From NCBI GenBank assembly GCA_021156265.1, contig JAJNBR010000022.1:1-21023 (forward strand): 21,023 bases of DNA, in the 5' to 3' direction. Shown in pieces: positions 1 through 6,872 of this stretch. Position 1 is the stretch's first letter. Every line of letters starts with the position of its first letter. Under the pieces are notes generated by a model. That model was given only the letters and a program-made list of their open reading frames with translations, did not search any database and was not told the DNA's origin. The DNA is from Flavipsychrobacter sp. (GTDB lineage: Bacteria; Bacteroidota; Bacteroidia; Chitinophagales; Chitinophagaceae). The position numbers and the translations under genes are program-made.

Positions 1-1746
1 TTTGCTGTCTACATAAGGTAGTGACTTGAGGTATTCCACGCCTTTCAGCTGGTCACTCATTTCTTTTGTGCCCAGGTTACGGTGTATAGCTTGTTCGAAG
101 GCAGCACCACGGTTGGCGCTACCACGTCCATCCATAGTGAATACGATATAGCCACGCTGGGCCATGTATTCATACCAGAGGTTACCGCTGGCCGGAAAAC
201 CGTTCTTTATGAGCTGTACATGGGGACCGTTGTACAGGTAAACCACAACAGGGTATTTCCTGTTCTCGTTGAAGCTAGTAGGCAGGATCATTTTGCCGTA
301 TAGCGGAGTGCCATCATCAGCTTTCAATTCTACACTCTTTATTTGCGGTCTTTCGTAGTCTGCTAATGTATTAGGTGCATCGAGGATGATCTTTTCCATG
401 TTGCCATTGGTTGAGCGAACCTGTGTGCGTTTGGGAACACTGCTGCTGGTGTATACATCCAATATCATTTTACCGCTCTCGTTTGGTGTGACGGTGTGGG
501 TGCCTGCACTGCGCGTGAGCTTTGTGATGTTACCGTTATTCCAGTTTACCGCGTACCCGTGTTTTTCCAATGGAGATTCTTTCGATGCAGTTATCAGTAC
601 CTGGTTTTCATCCTTATTGAAGCCAACGATCTCATTCACGATCCATTTGCCTTTCGTGAGCTGGCGAACCAGTTTGCCGTTGGTGTTGTACAGGTATAGG
701 TGCATATAGCCATCGCGCTGGCTCCAGTAGATGAACCTGTCGTCGCTACCCGGAAGGAACGAGAGTGGGCTTTGCGGCTCTACATATTCTTTATCTGTTT
801 CTTCAAACAGTGTTTTGGTGCGGTTGCCTGACTGGATATCATACTCATTCATCCACATGTGATCCTGTCCCCGGTTCAGTACACCTACATACATATACTT
901 CTCATTTGGGTTCCAGGTAATGCTGGTCAGGTAGTGGTCCTTTTCACCTTCTGTTTTAAGGGTAGTTGTTTTGCCTGTGGTTAGGTTATATACGTTCAGC
1001 GTCACCTGGTGCGAGGTGTCGCCGGCCATCGGGTATTTGATGTTCTTAACCGTAGCAGGATCAGCGAGCCAGTTGATGATAGGATAATCAGCTACCATGG
1101 TCTGGTCCATGCGATAGTAGGCCACATAATTACCTTCGGGGGAGAAGAAAATACCTTCTTCTATACCGAACTCGTTGCGGTGCACTGTCGAGCCACCATT
1201 TATTATGTCTTTGTTAGCATCGTTAGTGAGCTGGATGGTCTTTTTGTCTTTGGTGACCAACCACAGGTTATTGTCGATGGTGTAAGCGATATTCCTGCTC
1301 TTATCTACTTTGACGTTCTCTGCATTGTCAGGCAGCGTTACCCAGTTGGTCCACTTAAAACCATCGGCCGTTTTTGTGCCCAGTTTTATTTCATTGCCAT
1401 CAGTAAAGTACACAACGCCTTCGCTCAGCCATTGAAAGGTTGGCATTGCTTTCAGCTTGTCTTTGCCGTACACGTCGCGGTTCAAACCTTTCAGATCGAA
1501 CAGCGTGTCCCTTTTTCCCGAGTTAATACCCTCATACACCCAGCCCTCATAGCTTCCGTCTTTTATTGCATGATACAGCTTTACGGTGCCGGGTTCCCAA
1601 CTTGCCTGGCGCAGACCTTTTGGCGCCAGCGTTGTGGCCATGCCGGTGGTGGCCTCCATAATGGTGAACTGCTTTTTCTGTGCCGCTACTGGCAGCGAGA
1701 GCATTAAGAGAGGAAGCAATATGCGGGTAGTCCTGAGTGTAGACAT
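1..1746 (-). CDS. S9 family peptidase, dipeptidyl peptidase IV type (3' end missing)
   Basis: This is the N-terminal 582 residues of a secreted prolyl dipeptidyl peptidase. Members cleave X-Pro dipeptides from peptide N termini in the periplasm or at the cell surface. The ATG at 1744-1746 opens a clear signal peptide (MSTLRTTRILLPLLMLSLPV, cut near AAQ). The following ~480 residues look like the DPP IV beta-propeller. It carries the NEFGIEEGIFFSPEGNYVAY block with the Glu-Glu pair (E196, E197) that in DPP IV anchors the substrate N terminus. The start of the alpha/beta-hydrolase domain is present, with DGRGSANRG at 539-547. The catalytic Ser motif (GWSxGG), Asp and His would lie beyond the left edge, so activity cannot be judged. 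It follows dapB by 68 nt on the same strand and may be read through from it. Confidence 0.9.
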   Translation of the reverse strand, partial: MSTLRTTRILLPLLMLSLPVAAQKKQFTIMEATTGMATTLAPKGLRQASWEPGTVKLYHAIKDGSYEGWVYEGINSGKRDTLFDLKGLNRDVYGKDKLKAMPTFQWLSEGVVYFTDGNEIKLGTKTADGFKWTNWVTLPDNAENVKVDKSRNIAYTIDNNLWLVTKDKKTIQLTNDANKDIINGGSTVHRNEFGIEEGIFFSPEGNYVAYYRMDQTMVADYPIINWLADPATVKNIKYPMAGDTSHQVTLNVYNLTTGKTTTLKTEGEKDHYLTSITWNPNEKYMYVGVLNRGQDHMWMNEYDIQSGNRTKTLFEETDKEYVEPQSPLSFLPGSDDRFIYWSQRDGYMHLYLYNTNGKLVRQLTKGKWIVNEIVGFNKDENQVLITASKESPLEKHGYAVNWNNGNITKLTRSAGTHTVTPNESGKMILDVYTSSSVPKRTQVRSTNGNMEKIILDAPNTLADYERPQIKSVELKADDGTPLYGKMILPTSFNENRKYPVVVYLYNGPHVQLIKNGFPASGNLWYEYMAQRGYIVFTMDGRGSANRGAAFEQAIHRNLGTKEMSDQLKGVEYLKSLPYVDSK

Positions 1747-1814
1747 TGTATACGTATTAGCGGAGCGAAAGTTAATTATAGTTTGTTGCGGGTTGTTCAC
1801 CCCAAAAGGGTTAG

Positions 1815-2543
1815 TTAGTTGTTTTTGTTTATTCCCAATACATCCATCATCGTAAATATGCCATGCTTACCGGCAACGAATTCGGCAGCTAGTACAGCGC
1901 CCAGGGCAAAGCCTTCGCGGTTGTGTGCGGTGTGTATAATCTCTATATCGTCAATGCGCGAGCTGTATTTTACGTTGTGTGTGCCGGGTACACCTTCAAT
2001 GCGGTGTGCGATCACGGGGAAATCTTCGGGTGAGCCTGCTTTTTCTTTCGCCCAATGCTTTTTACGATCGAGGTTGTCCAGCACTTGCTCTGCCAGCGTG
2101 ATAGCTGTACCTGAGGGTGCATCCTTCTTTTGTGTATGGTGCGTTTCTTCGATGCTCACTTCATAGTCCGGCTGCTCGTTCATCAAAGACGCCAGCAGTT
2201 TATTTACCTCGAAGAAAATATTGACGCCTACGCTAAAGTTAGAGGCCTGCAAAAATGCTGTGTTCTTTTGCAGTGCTTTCGCTTTTGCTGCCCCCAATCC
2301 TTCATTCCAACCGGTGCTACCGCAAACAACCGGTGTGCCGGTGTTGAGCACGTGCACTACATTTTCCCTGGCGGATTCCGGGTTGGTGAACTCGATAGCA
2401 ACGTCTGCCTGTTGCAGGTTCTCCGGCGTCATTTCGTGCCTGTTGCCGCTACGGATGCGCAATACTATCTCATGTCCGCGTTTGGTCGCTATCTCTTCGA
2501 TAGCATGTCCCATTTTTCCGTAGCCTATCAGTGCTATTTTCAT
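1815..2543 (-). CDS. dapB: 4-hydroxy-tetrahydrodipicolinate reductase
   Basis: Cytoplasmic enzyme of the diaminopimelate/lysine pathway. It reduces the dehydrated form of 4-hydroxy-tetrahydrodipicolinate with NAD(P)H, feeding lysine and peptidoglycan synthesis. At 242 residues it matches the short form usual in Bacteroidota. The N-terminal Rossmann motif GYGKMG is at 7-12 and GSTGW at 75-79. The signature EETHHTQKKDAPSGTA contains the catalytic His pair (H135, H136), the substrate-binding Lys at 139/140 and DAPSGTA at 141-147. All expected active-site residues are present. The ATG lies 1 nt after the stop of the UbiA gene, so the two are probably co-transcribed and may be translationally coupled. 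The functional link between dapB and a prenyltransferase is not obvious. Confidence 0.96.
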   Translation of the reverse strand: MKIALIGYGKMGHAIEEIATKRGHEIVLRIRSGNRHEMTPENLQQADVAIEFTNPESARENVVHVLNTGTPVVCGSTGWNEGLGAAKAKALQKNTAFLQASNFSVGVNIFFEVNKLLASLMNEQPDYEVSIEETHHTQKKDAPSGTAITLAEQVLDNLDRKKHWAKEKAGSPEDFPVIAHRIEGVPGTHNVKYSSRIDDIEIIHTAHNREGFALGAVLAAEFVAGKHGIFTMMDVLGINKNN

Positions 2544-2544
2544 A

Positions 2545-3429
2545 TTAGTTCAATAAAAGTGAGAGAATGGTGAAGATGGCAAATATGACACTGGCGATAC
2601 CATTAGTATTGGCAAAGGCCATGTTGACCTTGCTCAGGTCGTTGGGTTTAACAAGCATATGCTGGTAGATAAGCAGGCCAATATAAACGGCCGTACCGAT
2701 CCAGTACAGTATCCCGAAGTCGCCTTTTAACCCTGCAGCAATGATGAACATTGCGGATGACGCATGGAGCAGGTTAGAAACCATCAAAGCTTTTGGCACG
2801 CCAAGCGCTGCCGGGATAGAATGTAATTTCTGGCTGCGGTCGAATTGTTCGTCCTGCAGCGCATAAATAATATCGAAGCCGGCTACCCATGTGAGTACTG
2901 CGAACGAAAACAATATGGGCAACCAGGCAAAGTAACCTGTGACTGCCAGGAATGCACCCAGGGGCGATAACGAAAGCCCCACACCCAGCACTATATGACA
3001 AAGAGCCGTGATGCGCTTGGTATAGCTATAAAACAGTATTACAAACAGTGCTACGATAGACAGGTAGAATACCGTATCGTTGATAAGCAGGGTTGTGAGT
3101 ATGAACAACGCTGAATTGATAATAGTGAACAGCAATGCATGCTCAGGTTTGATCACTCCTGCCGGTATCTCGCGCTGTGAGGTGCGCGGGTTGAGCGCGT
3201 CGAACCTGCGGTCGAGGTAACGGTTGAACGCCATAGCTGCTGTGCGGGCAAATACCATGCAAAGGAGCATTTTAACGAACAGGTGCCATTCAAACGGCTC
3301 ATCGTAATATACCACGGCCAGCGTAAACCCAATTAGCGCAAACGGCAGCGCAAACACTGTGTGGCTGAATTTGATCAGCGATAGATATTCTTTTACTTTT
3401 TGCCCGAAACTCACTTGTGCTGTACTCAT
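2545..3429 (-). CDS. UbiA family polyprenyltransferase (4-hydroxybenzoate prenyltransferase-like)
   Basis: Integral membrane enzyme of 294 residues, mostly hydrophobic and consistent with the eight or nine helices of the UbiA superfamily. It transfers a polyprenyl chain to an aromatic acceptor. Both Asp-rich Mg-diphosphate sites are intact: NRYLDRRFD at 69-77 (N69, D73, D77) and DIIYALQDEQFD at 186-197 (D186, D193, D197). The second motif with its Tyr-Ala is of the UbiA/MqnP kind rather than the MenA kind. In a respiratory Bacteroidota a role in menaquinone synthesis, for example the MqnP step of the futalosine route, is more likely than ubiquinone synthesis; this is inference. Its ATG overlaps the stop of the upstream DUF1573 gene by 4 nt (ATGA), indicating translational coupling, and dapB follows after 1 nt. 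Confidence 0.88.
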   Translation of the reverse strand: MSTAQVSFGQKVKEYLSLIKFSHTVFALPFALIGFTLAVVYYDEPFEWHLFVKMLLCMVFARTAAMAFNRYLDRRFDALNPRTSQREIPAGVIKPEHALLFTIINSALFILTTLLINDTVFYLSIVALFVILFYSYTKRITALCHIVLGVGLSLSPLGAFLAVTGYFAWLPILFSFAVLTWVAGFDIIYALQDEQFDRSQKLHSIPAALGVPKALMVSNLLHASSAMFIIAAGLKGDFGILYWIGTAVYIGLLIYQHMLVKPNDLSKVNMAFANTNGIASVIFAIFTILSLLLN

Positions 3430-3938
3430 TTTTCTTTTACGTCTACGTCAAACCCGATAGACATGGCTTCTTCCTGTGCGTTTGAATAGATGAGCACATT
3501 TTTCTGCTGATGACCGACGCGGTTTTTGCTATTGAACTCAACTAATATCTCACCTTCGCCACCCGGAGGTATTGGTTCTTTAGGATAAGAAGGAACTGTA
3601 CAACCGCATGATGCTACGGCGTTAGAGATGAGCAAAGGATGCTCGCCGGTATTCTTGAACTTATAAGCATGCTTTACCACCTCTCCGTCCGTAATGGTAC
3701 CGAAACTGTGTTTGGTATCATCGAATGATATCGTGGTCTTAGGCATAGCCTTACGTTGTGCGTCCTTCTGTAGTTGTTCATCTGGCGTTCCTTCAGACAT
3801 CTGGCCTGTGCCGCCATTGCCGATCCCGTATTTGTTGAAGAGCGCAGTGCTGCTGACACCGCTCAGCTCTACCAGCGCAATCACAAATATCGATAAGGTG
3901 AGCACTGTGAGCAGTATGGTTTTCAATTGTGTGTTCAT
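3426..3938 (-). CDS. DUF1573 domain protein, exported or membrane-anchored
   Basis: 170-residue protein with one N-terminal hydrophobic segment (about residues 6-25) that could be an uncleaved anchor or a signal peptide. A low-complexity Gly/Glu/Lys linker (38-66) leads to a DUF1573 domain at about 70-165. The domain shows the usual pattern: FGTITDGEVVKHAYKFKNTG, then the ASCGCTVPSYP block with the Cys-Gly-Cys at 111-113, PPGGEGEILVEF and VLIYSN. This is an immunoglobulin-like (ASH/HYDIN-like) fold common in Bacteroidota, with no established biochemical role. The gene is the first of a three-gene run ending in ubiA and dapB, with a 4-nt stop/start overlap with ubiA. No strong promoter was seen; TAGCTTTA, a one-mismatch -7 box at 3945-3952, lies only 6 nt from the ATG. 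Confidence 0.85.
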   Translation of the reverse strand: MNTQLKTILLTVLTLSIFVIALVELSGVSSTALFNKYGIGNGGTGQMSEGTPDEQLQKDAQRKAMPKTTISFDDTKHSFGTITDGEVVKHAYKFKNTGEHPLLISNAVASCGCTVPSYPKEPIPPGGEGEILVEFNSKNRVGHQQKNVLIYSNAQEEAMSIGFDVDVKEK

Positions 3939-3960
3939 ATAATGTAAAGCTAAAATTGTT

Positions 3961-4037
3961 GTTTTTGTTGTCTATTTCAATGTTCTTTTCAAAGATGACA
4001 ACGAGCTCGCAAGGCTCGGTTGTTGTTTTTTGTTGTC
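3961..4037. repeat. Two copies of a TTTTTGTTGTC motif downstream of pepT
   Basis: The 12-mer GTTTTTGTTGTC occurs exactly at 3961-3972 and with one change at 4026-4037, on either side of the inverted repeat. The same 12-mer occurs at 5525-5536 inside the terminase-like gene. I found no copy elsewhere in the window by eye. The motif is simple in composition, so chance cannot be excluded. Confidence 0.5.
3998..4023. repeat. Imperfect inverted repeat between pepT and the DUF1573 gene
   Basis: ACAACGAGC (3998-4006) faces GCTCGGTTGT (4014-4023) and pairs with one bulged G and a 7-nt loop. It lies in the 125-bp spacer after the pepT stop. It could be a weak transcription end for pepT, but on the minus strand no U-run follows (CATCTTTG instead), so a standard intrinsic terminator is not supported. 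Confidence 0.35.
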
Positions 4038-4063
4038 GTTTAGCTGTTTTGTTCCCAAACCAG

Positions 4064-5290
4064 TTACAAGTGCACCAGCATCTCTACTGATTTCTCCATG
4101 TCCTGCACGCTCACATATTCCTGCTTGCTGTGTATGCCCATTTCGCCGGTAGATAAGTTGGGACAGGGCAAACCCATGAATGACAGTCGGGAACCGTCGG
4201 TGCCACCGCGTATGCTCATACGTTCTACCGTCATGCCGGCACGCTTGTAGGCTTCTTCGGCATGGTCCATTACCTGCGGCTGCTTGTCCAGCACTTCCTT
4301 CATGTTGCGGTATTGCTCTTTAATGATGAATTCAGTACTAAGACCCGGGAACTCGGTTACTGTTTCATTCACCAAGGCACGCAGGCGTTCTTCGTGGTGC
4401 GCCAGTTGGGCGGTGTCAAAATCGCGGATGATAAATTGTACTGTGGCCTTCTCGATAGCGCCTTCGATATGCACAGGATGCACAAAACCTTCCATGCCCT
4501 CGGTAGTTTCCGGGTTCCATTCATTGCGTGGCAGTTTGTTGACAAAAGCTGCTGCAGCTTTTATGGCGCTCACCATTTTGCCTTTAGCATACCCGGGATG
4601 GGCACTCACACCGTTGAATACAACTGTCACTGCATCAGCCGAAAACGTTTCGCCTTCCAGGTAACCGCGTTCGCCGCCGTCGAGGGTATAGCCGAATTGC
4701 GCACCGAGTTTTTTCATATCCACTTTGTTCACACCACGGCCTATTTCTTCGTCGGGGGTGAACAGGATACGGATCTTACCATGCGGTATCTCCGGGTGTT
4801 GTATCAGGTAATTAGCGAGGTCCATAATAATGGCCACACCTGCTTTGTCGTCTGCACCAAGCAGCGTAAGTCCTGAGGCTGTAATGATATCGTCACCGAT
4901 CCTTTGCTCGAGGTAAGGGTGGTTCTTCTTGCTGATAACTACTGTAGGATCATCGGGTAATACTATGTCCTTGCCATCCCAGCTCATATGCAGTATGGGT
5001 TTTACGCCGGTGCCGCTGGCATCGGGTGCAGTATCTACATGCGAGCAATAACACAACACAGGTACATTCTTCTGGCTGGTCGCCGGGATGGTGGCGTACA
5101 CATAGCCATGCTCATCCAGCTCTGCATCAGCAATGCCGATGGCTTTCAGCTCTTCTACCAGTATTCGGCTCAGGTCTTTCTGCTTTTCGGTGGAGGGTTG
5201 TGACGGCGAGGCCGGATCGCTTTGCGTGTCTACCTGTACGTAGCGCATAAAACGGTCGGCAACAGTATGCTGGTAATTGGCTATTCCCAT
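4064..5290 (-). CDS. pepT: Peptidase T (tripeptide aminopeptidase), M20B family
   Basis: Cytoplasmic di-zinc aminopeptidase that releases the N-terminal residue from tripeptides. The 408-residue length is typical. All metal and catalytic positions are recognisable: H84 and D86 in HVDTAPDASGTG, D147 in LLGADDKAG, E181/E182 in TPDEEIGRG, D204 in YTLDGGERG and H387 in GIHSKQEYVS. The dimerisation/lid region contains VSAHPGYAKGKM (H231) and the C-terminal lobe carries RGGTDGSRLSFMGLPCPNLSTG. Nothing is missing. The gene stands alone: 125 bp separate it from the downstream DUF1573 gene and 89 bp from the upstream terminase-like gene, on the same strand. TAAATTTA at 5310-5317 (minus strand) is a possible -7 box just upstream. 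Confidence 0.97.
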   Translation of the reverse strand: MGIANYQHTVADRFMRYVQVDTQSDPASPSQPSTEKQKDLSRILVEELKAIGIADAELDEHGYVYATIPATSQKNVPVLCYCSHVDTAPDASGTGVKPILHMSWDGKDIVLPDDPTVVISKKNHPYLEQRIGDDIITASGLTLLGADDKAGVAIIMDLANYLIQHPEIPHGKIRILFTPDEEIGRGVNKVDMKKLGAQFGYTLDGGERGYLEGETFSADAVTVVFNGVSAHPGYAKGKMVSAIKAAAAFVNKLPRNEWNPETTEGMEGFVHPVHIEGAIEKATVQFIIRDFDTAQLAHHEERLRALVNETVTEFPGLSTEFIIKEQYRNMKEVLDKQPQVMDHAEEAYKRAGMTVERMSIRGGTDGSRLSFMGLPCPNLSTGEMGIHSKQEYVSVQDMEKSVEMLVHL

Positions 5291-5309
5291 TTATCTGGTT
5301 TTGAGGCGG

Positions 5310-5317
5310 TAAATTTA
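5310..5317 (-). promoter_or_regulatory. Candidate -7 box for pepT
   Basis: TAAATTTA on the minus strand differs from the Bacteroidota -7 consensus TAnnTTTG only in the last base and lies 19 nt before the pepT ATG. No convincing -33 element was seen, and the octamer is palindromic, so its orientation is not fixed by sequence. Confidence 0.3.
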
Positions 5318-5379
5318 ACCATCATTCTCATGTTTTTCAGGGTCAGATATCAAATAGTGCTATCTGTTGCTAATAATTG

Positions 5380-5823
5380 CTAATTTTCTTCACCAACAAC
5401 ATCATCATCGACAACATCCCGTTTCCAGCCATTGGAGAGTTTGTAGTCTAACCCGAGGGCAACCAGCGTGTCGCGGATGGAGGGGCCTTGCTGCCAACTA
5501 ATGGGCCTGTTGTATCGGACAATAGTTTTTGTTGTCTTTTGTTGTCCTGTAGCTATCAGGTACAACAGATGCCTTTGGTGAGCGGTGCTTAGGACTTTGT
5601 CCTTCAATTCTTCATAAAGATCCGACTCGACTTTCTTCTGAACCAGCTTTACGGCATTCCTGATGCGTTCCTTTATCTCCGGCCGGGCAAGGAGCCGACA
5701 GGCATTAACAGCAGCAGTTTTTTCGGAACAGCTGGGATAAGCGGCACGATAGGCTTTAACGCGATCTCCATGCAGGATCATTTCACGGATGAAACGCTCG
5801 TGCGCCAGGTTGATGGTTGACAT
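5380..5823 (-). CDS. Orphan phage terminase small subunit-like DNA-binding protein
   Basis: 147 residues. The N-terminal half matches the helix-turn-helix region of phage terminase small subunits (Terminase_2 type): RFIREMILHGDRVKAYRAAYP at about 10-30, then SCSEKTAAVNACRLLARPEIKERI at about 31-54. In phages this subunit recognises the packaging site and recruits the large ATPase. The C-terminal half (80-147) has no recognised domain and ends in an acidic tail (DVVDDDVVGEEN). No large terminase, portal or capsid gene is nearby; the neighbours are pepT and a lipoprotein gene. It is therefore either a phage remnant or, more likely, a stand-alone chromosomal DNA-binding protein. Two copies of a 10-bp motif (GACAACAAAA) lie inside the gene, a near-palindrome sits 13 bp before the ATG, and a good -7 box is 59 bp upstream. 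Confidence 0.7.
   Translation of the reverse strand: MSTINLAHERFIREMILHGDRVKAYRAAYPSCSEKTAAVNACRLLARPEIKERIRNAVKLVQKKVESDLYEELKDKVLSTAHQRHLLYLIATGQQKTTKTIVRYNRPISWQQGPSIRDTLVALGLDYKLSNGWKRDVVDDDVVGEEN
5525..5546. repeat. Tandem 10-bp repeat inside the terminase-like gene
   Basis: Read on the minus strand, GACAACAAAA occurs twice head to tail (5537-5546, then 5527-5536), encoding QQKTTK across two frames. The plus-strand 12-mer GTTTTTGTTGTC at 5525-5536 is identical to 3961-3972 downstream of pepT. In several pac-type phages the packaging site lies within the small-terminase gene, which makes the position noteworthy, but no function is shown. Confidence 0.55.
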
Positions 5824-5836
5824 GGGTGACAGGGTT

Positions 5837-5853
5837 TTAATTGGCCAAATTAA
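5837..5853. promoter_or_regulatory. Near-palindromic operator-like site before the terminase-like gene
   Basis: TTAATTGGCCAAATTAA is a palindrome centred on TTGGCCAA with one extra A. It lies between the candidate promoter (5882-5889) and the ATG (5823), where a repressor or autoregulator could bind. The gene itself encodes a helix-turn-helix-like protein, so autoregulation is possible; this is inference. Confidence 0.4.
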
Positions 5854-5881
5854 CGATTCGATAAGTAGCCAATGTTCATAA

Positions 5882-5889
5882 CAAATATA
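5882..5889 (-). promoter_or_regulatory. Candidate -7 box for the terminase-like gene
   Basis: TATATTTG on the minus strand matches the Bacteroidota -7 consensus TAnnTTTG exactly and precedes the ATG at 5823 by 58 nt. No TTTG-type -33 element was seen at the expected spacing of about 19 nt. Confidence 0.45.
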
Positions 5890-5975
5890 CGTAAAATGGA
5901 TGATATTCGGTCAGTTTTTCCAGGCTGTATTTTATTTATGGAAAAATCCTGCGTCCGCATCTTATCAAAAAGATC

Positions 5976-6809
5976 ATGAAAGTTATTATGGTTTGTGTGT
6001 TACTGGCCGGGCTTACTTCATGCAGCGAGCCTGCTGTGCCAGAAGCAGTTAGCTATCAAACACGGCTTATCAATGAAGAGGGAGCTACCATACAACGGCG
6101 CTTTAATCCGCCTGCCGGCTTTGAAAGAAAATCCACAGATGGTTTTGGTATATATCTCCGCTCGCTGAAGCTAAAAAAGCATGGGAGCACAGTGAATTAT
6201 TATAATGGTGAGGAAAAGGAACCTGGTGCTGTGTATTGTGCCGTTGTAGATATGGAGATCGGCGACAAGAACCTGCAGCAATGTGCCGATGCCGTGATGC
6301 GCTTGCGGGGTGAGTACTTGTTTTCAGCTAAGCAATACGACCAGATACATTTCAACTTTACCAATGGTTTCAGGGCTGACTATGCGAAATGGCGGGCGGG
6401 CAACCGGATAGCGGTCAAGGGCAACAACGTGAGCTGGGTTAGGTCCGGTAGTGCAGATGATAGCTATAGTGGCTTTAGAAATTATATGGATATTGTATTT
6501 ACCTATGCGGGCACGCTGTCGCTGGCCAGGGAGTTGAAAATTATTTCATATAAGGATATGCAGGTTGGCGATGTGTTGATCAAAGGCGGCTCTCCGGGAC
6601 ATGCTGTTGTAGTAGTGGACATGGCTGAGAACCGGCTCGGCAGAAAGGTATATATGCTGGCTCAAAGCTATATGCCTGCACAGGAGACACAGGTGCTTCT
6701 GAATCCATCTCAGAGCGAGTTTTCTCCCTGGTACGAACTGGAAGAAAACGATCAGATCATCGAAACACCCGAATGGACATTTTCATCGGGCGACCTGAAA
6801 CGTTTTTAA
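5976..6809 (+). CDS. DUF4846 family lipoprotein
   Basis: 277 residues. The N terminus is a lipoprotein signal with lipobox LTSC (Cys16), predicting a lipid-anchored envelope protein. The rest matches the DUF4846 pattern: NPPAGFERKSTDGFGIYLRSLKLKKHG (44-70), AVYCAVVDMEIGDKNLQQCADAVMRLRGEYL (85-115), IHFNFTNGFRADYAKWRAG (124-142) and GDVLIKGGSPGHAVVVVDMA (198-217). No activity is established for this family as far as I know. C103, H209 in GSPGHAVVVVD and Q230 in AQSYMPAQ occur in the order expected of a papain-like/NlpC-P60 active site, so a thiol hydrolase is possible; this is inference. It is divergent from the terminase-like gene (152-bp spacer), and an FRG-domain gene follows 63 nt downstream on the same strand. 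Confidence 0.82.
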   Translation: MKVIMVCVLLAGLTSCSEPAVPEAVSYQTRLINEEGATIQRRFNPPAGFERKSTDGFGIYLRSLKLKKHGSTVNYYNGEEKEPGAVYCAVVDMEIGDKNLQQCADAVMRLRGEYLFSAKQYDQIHFNFTNGFRADYAKWRAGNRIAVKGNNVSWVRSGSADDSYSGFRNYMDIVFTYAGTLSLARELKIISYKDMQVGDVLIKGGSPGHAVVVVDMAENRLGRKVYMLAQSYMPAQETQVLLNPSQSEFSPWYELEENDQIIETPEWTFSSGDLKRF

Positions 6810-6845
6810 AAGAATAGCCGGTTCGTTCTGGCATGAGATTTCAGC

Positions 6846-6853
6846 TACCTTTA
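6846..6853 (+). promoter_or_regulatory. Candidate -7 box for the FRG gene
   Basis: TACCTTTA differs from TAnnTTTG in the last base and lies 19 nt before the FRG ATG, a normal distance for a Bacteroidota -7 element. A TTCG about 20 nt upstream is a weak -33 candidate. If real, the FRG gene can be transcribed independently of the DUF4846 gene. Confidence 0.35.
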
Positions 6854-6872
6854 TGCGGAAAGAAAAGATAGC

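Noticed and set aside
1009..1707. Plus-strand frame of 232 codons opposite the DPP IV gene
   Set aside because: No recognisable motif; it is the antisense shadow of a well-supported coding region.
3998..4037. Strong intrinsic terminator for pepT
   Set aside because: The hairpin is imperfect and on the minus strand lacks a U-run; the T-run is on the other strand, where no gene ends.
5367..5384. TTGCTAAT direct repeat at the end of the terminase-like gene as a target-site duplication
   Set aside because: The copies are only 10 bp apart with no element between them; most likely simple AT-rich repetition.
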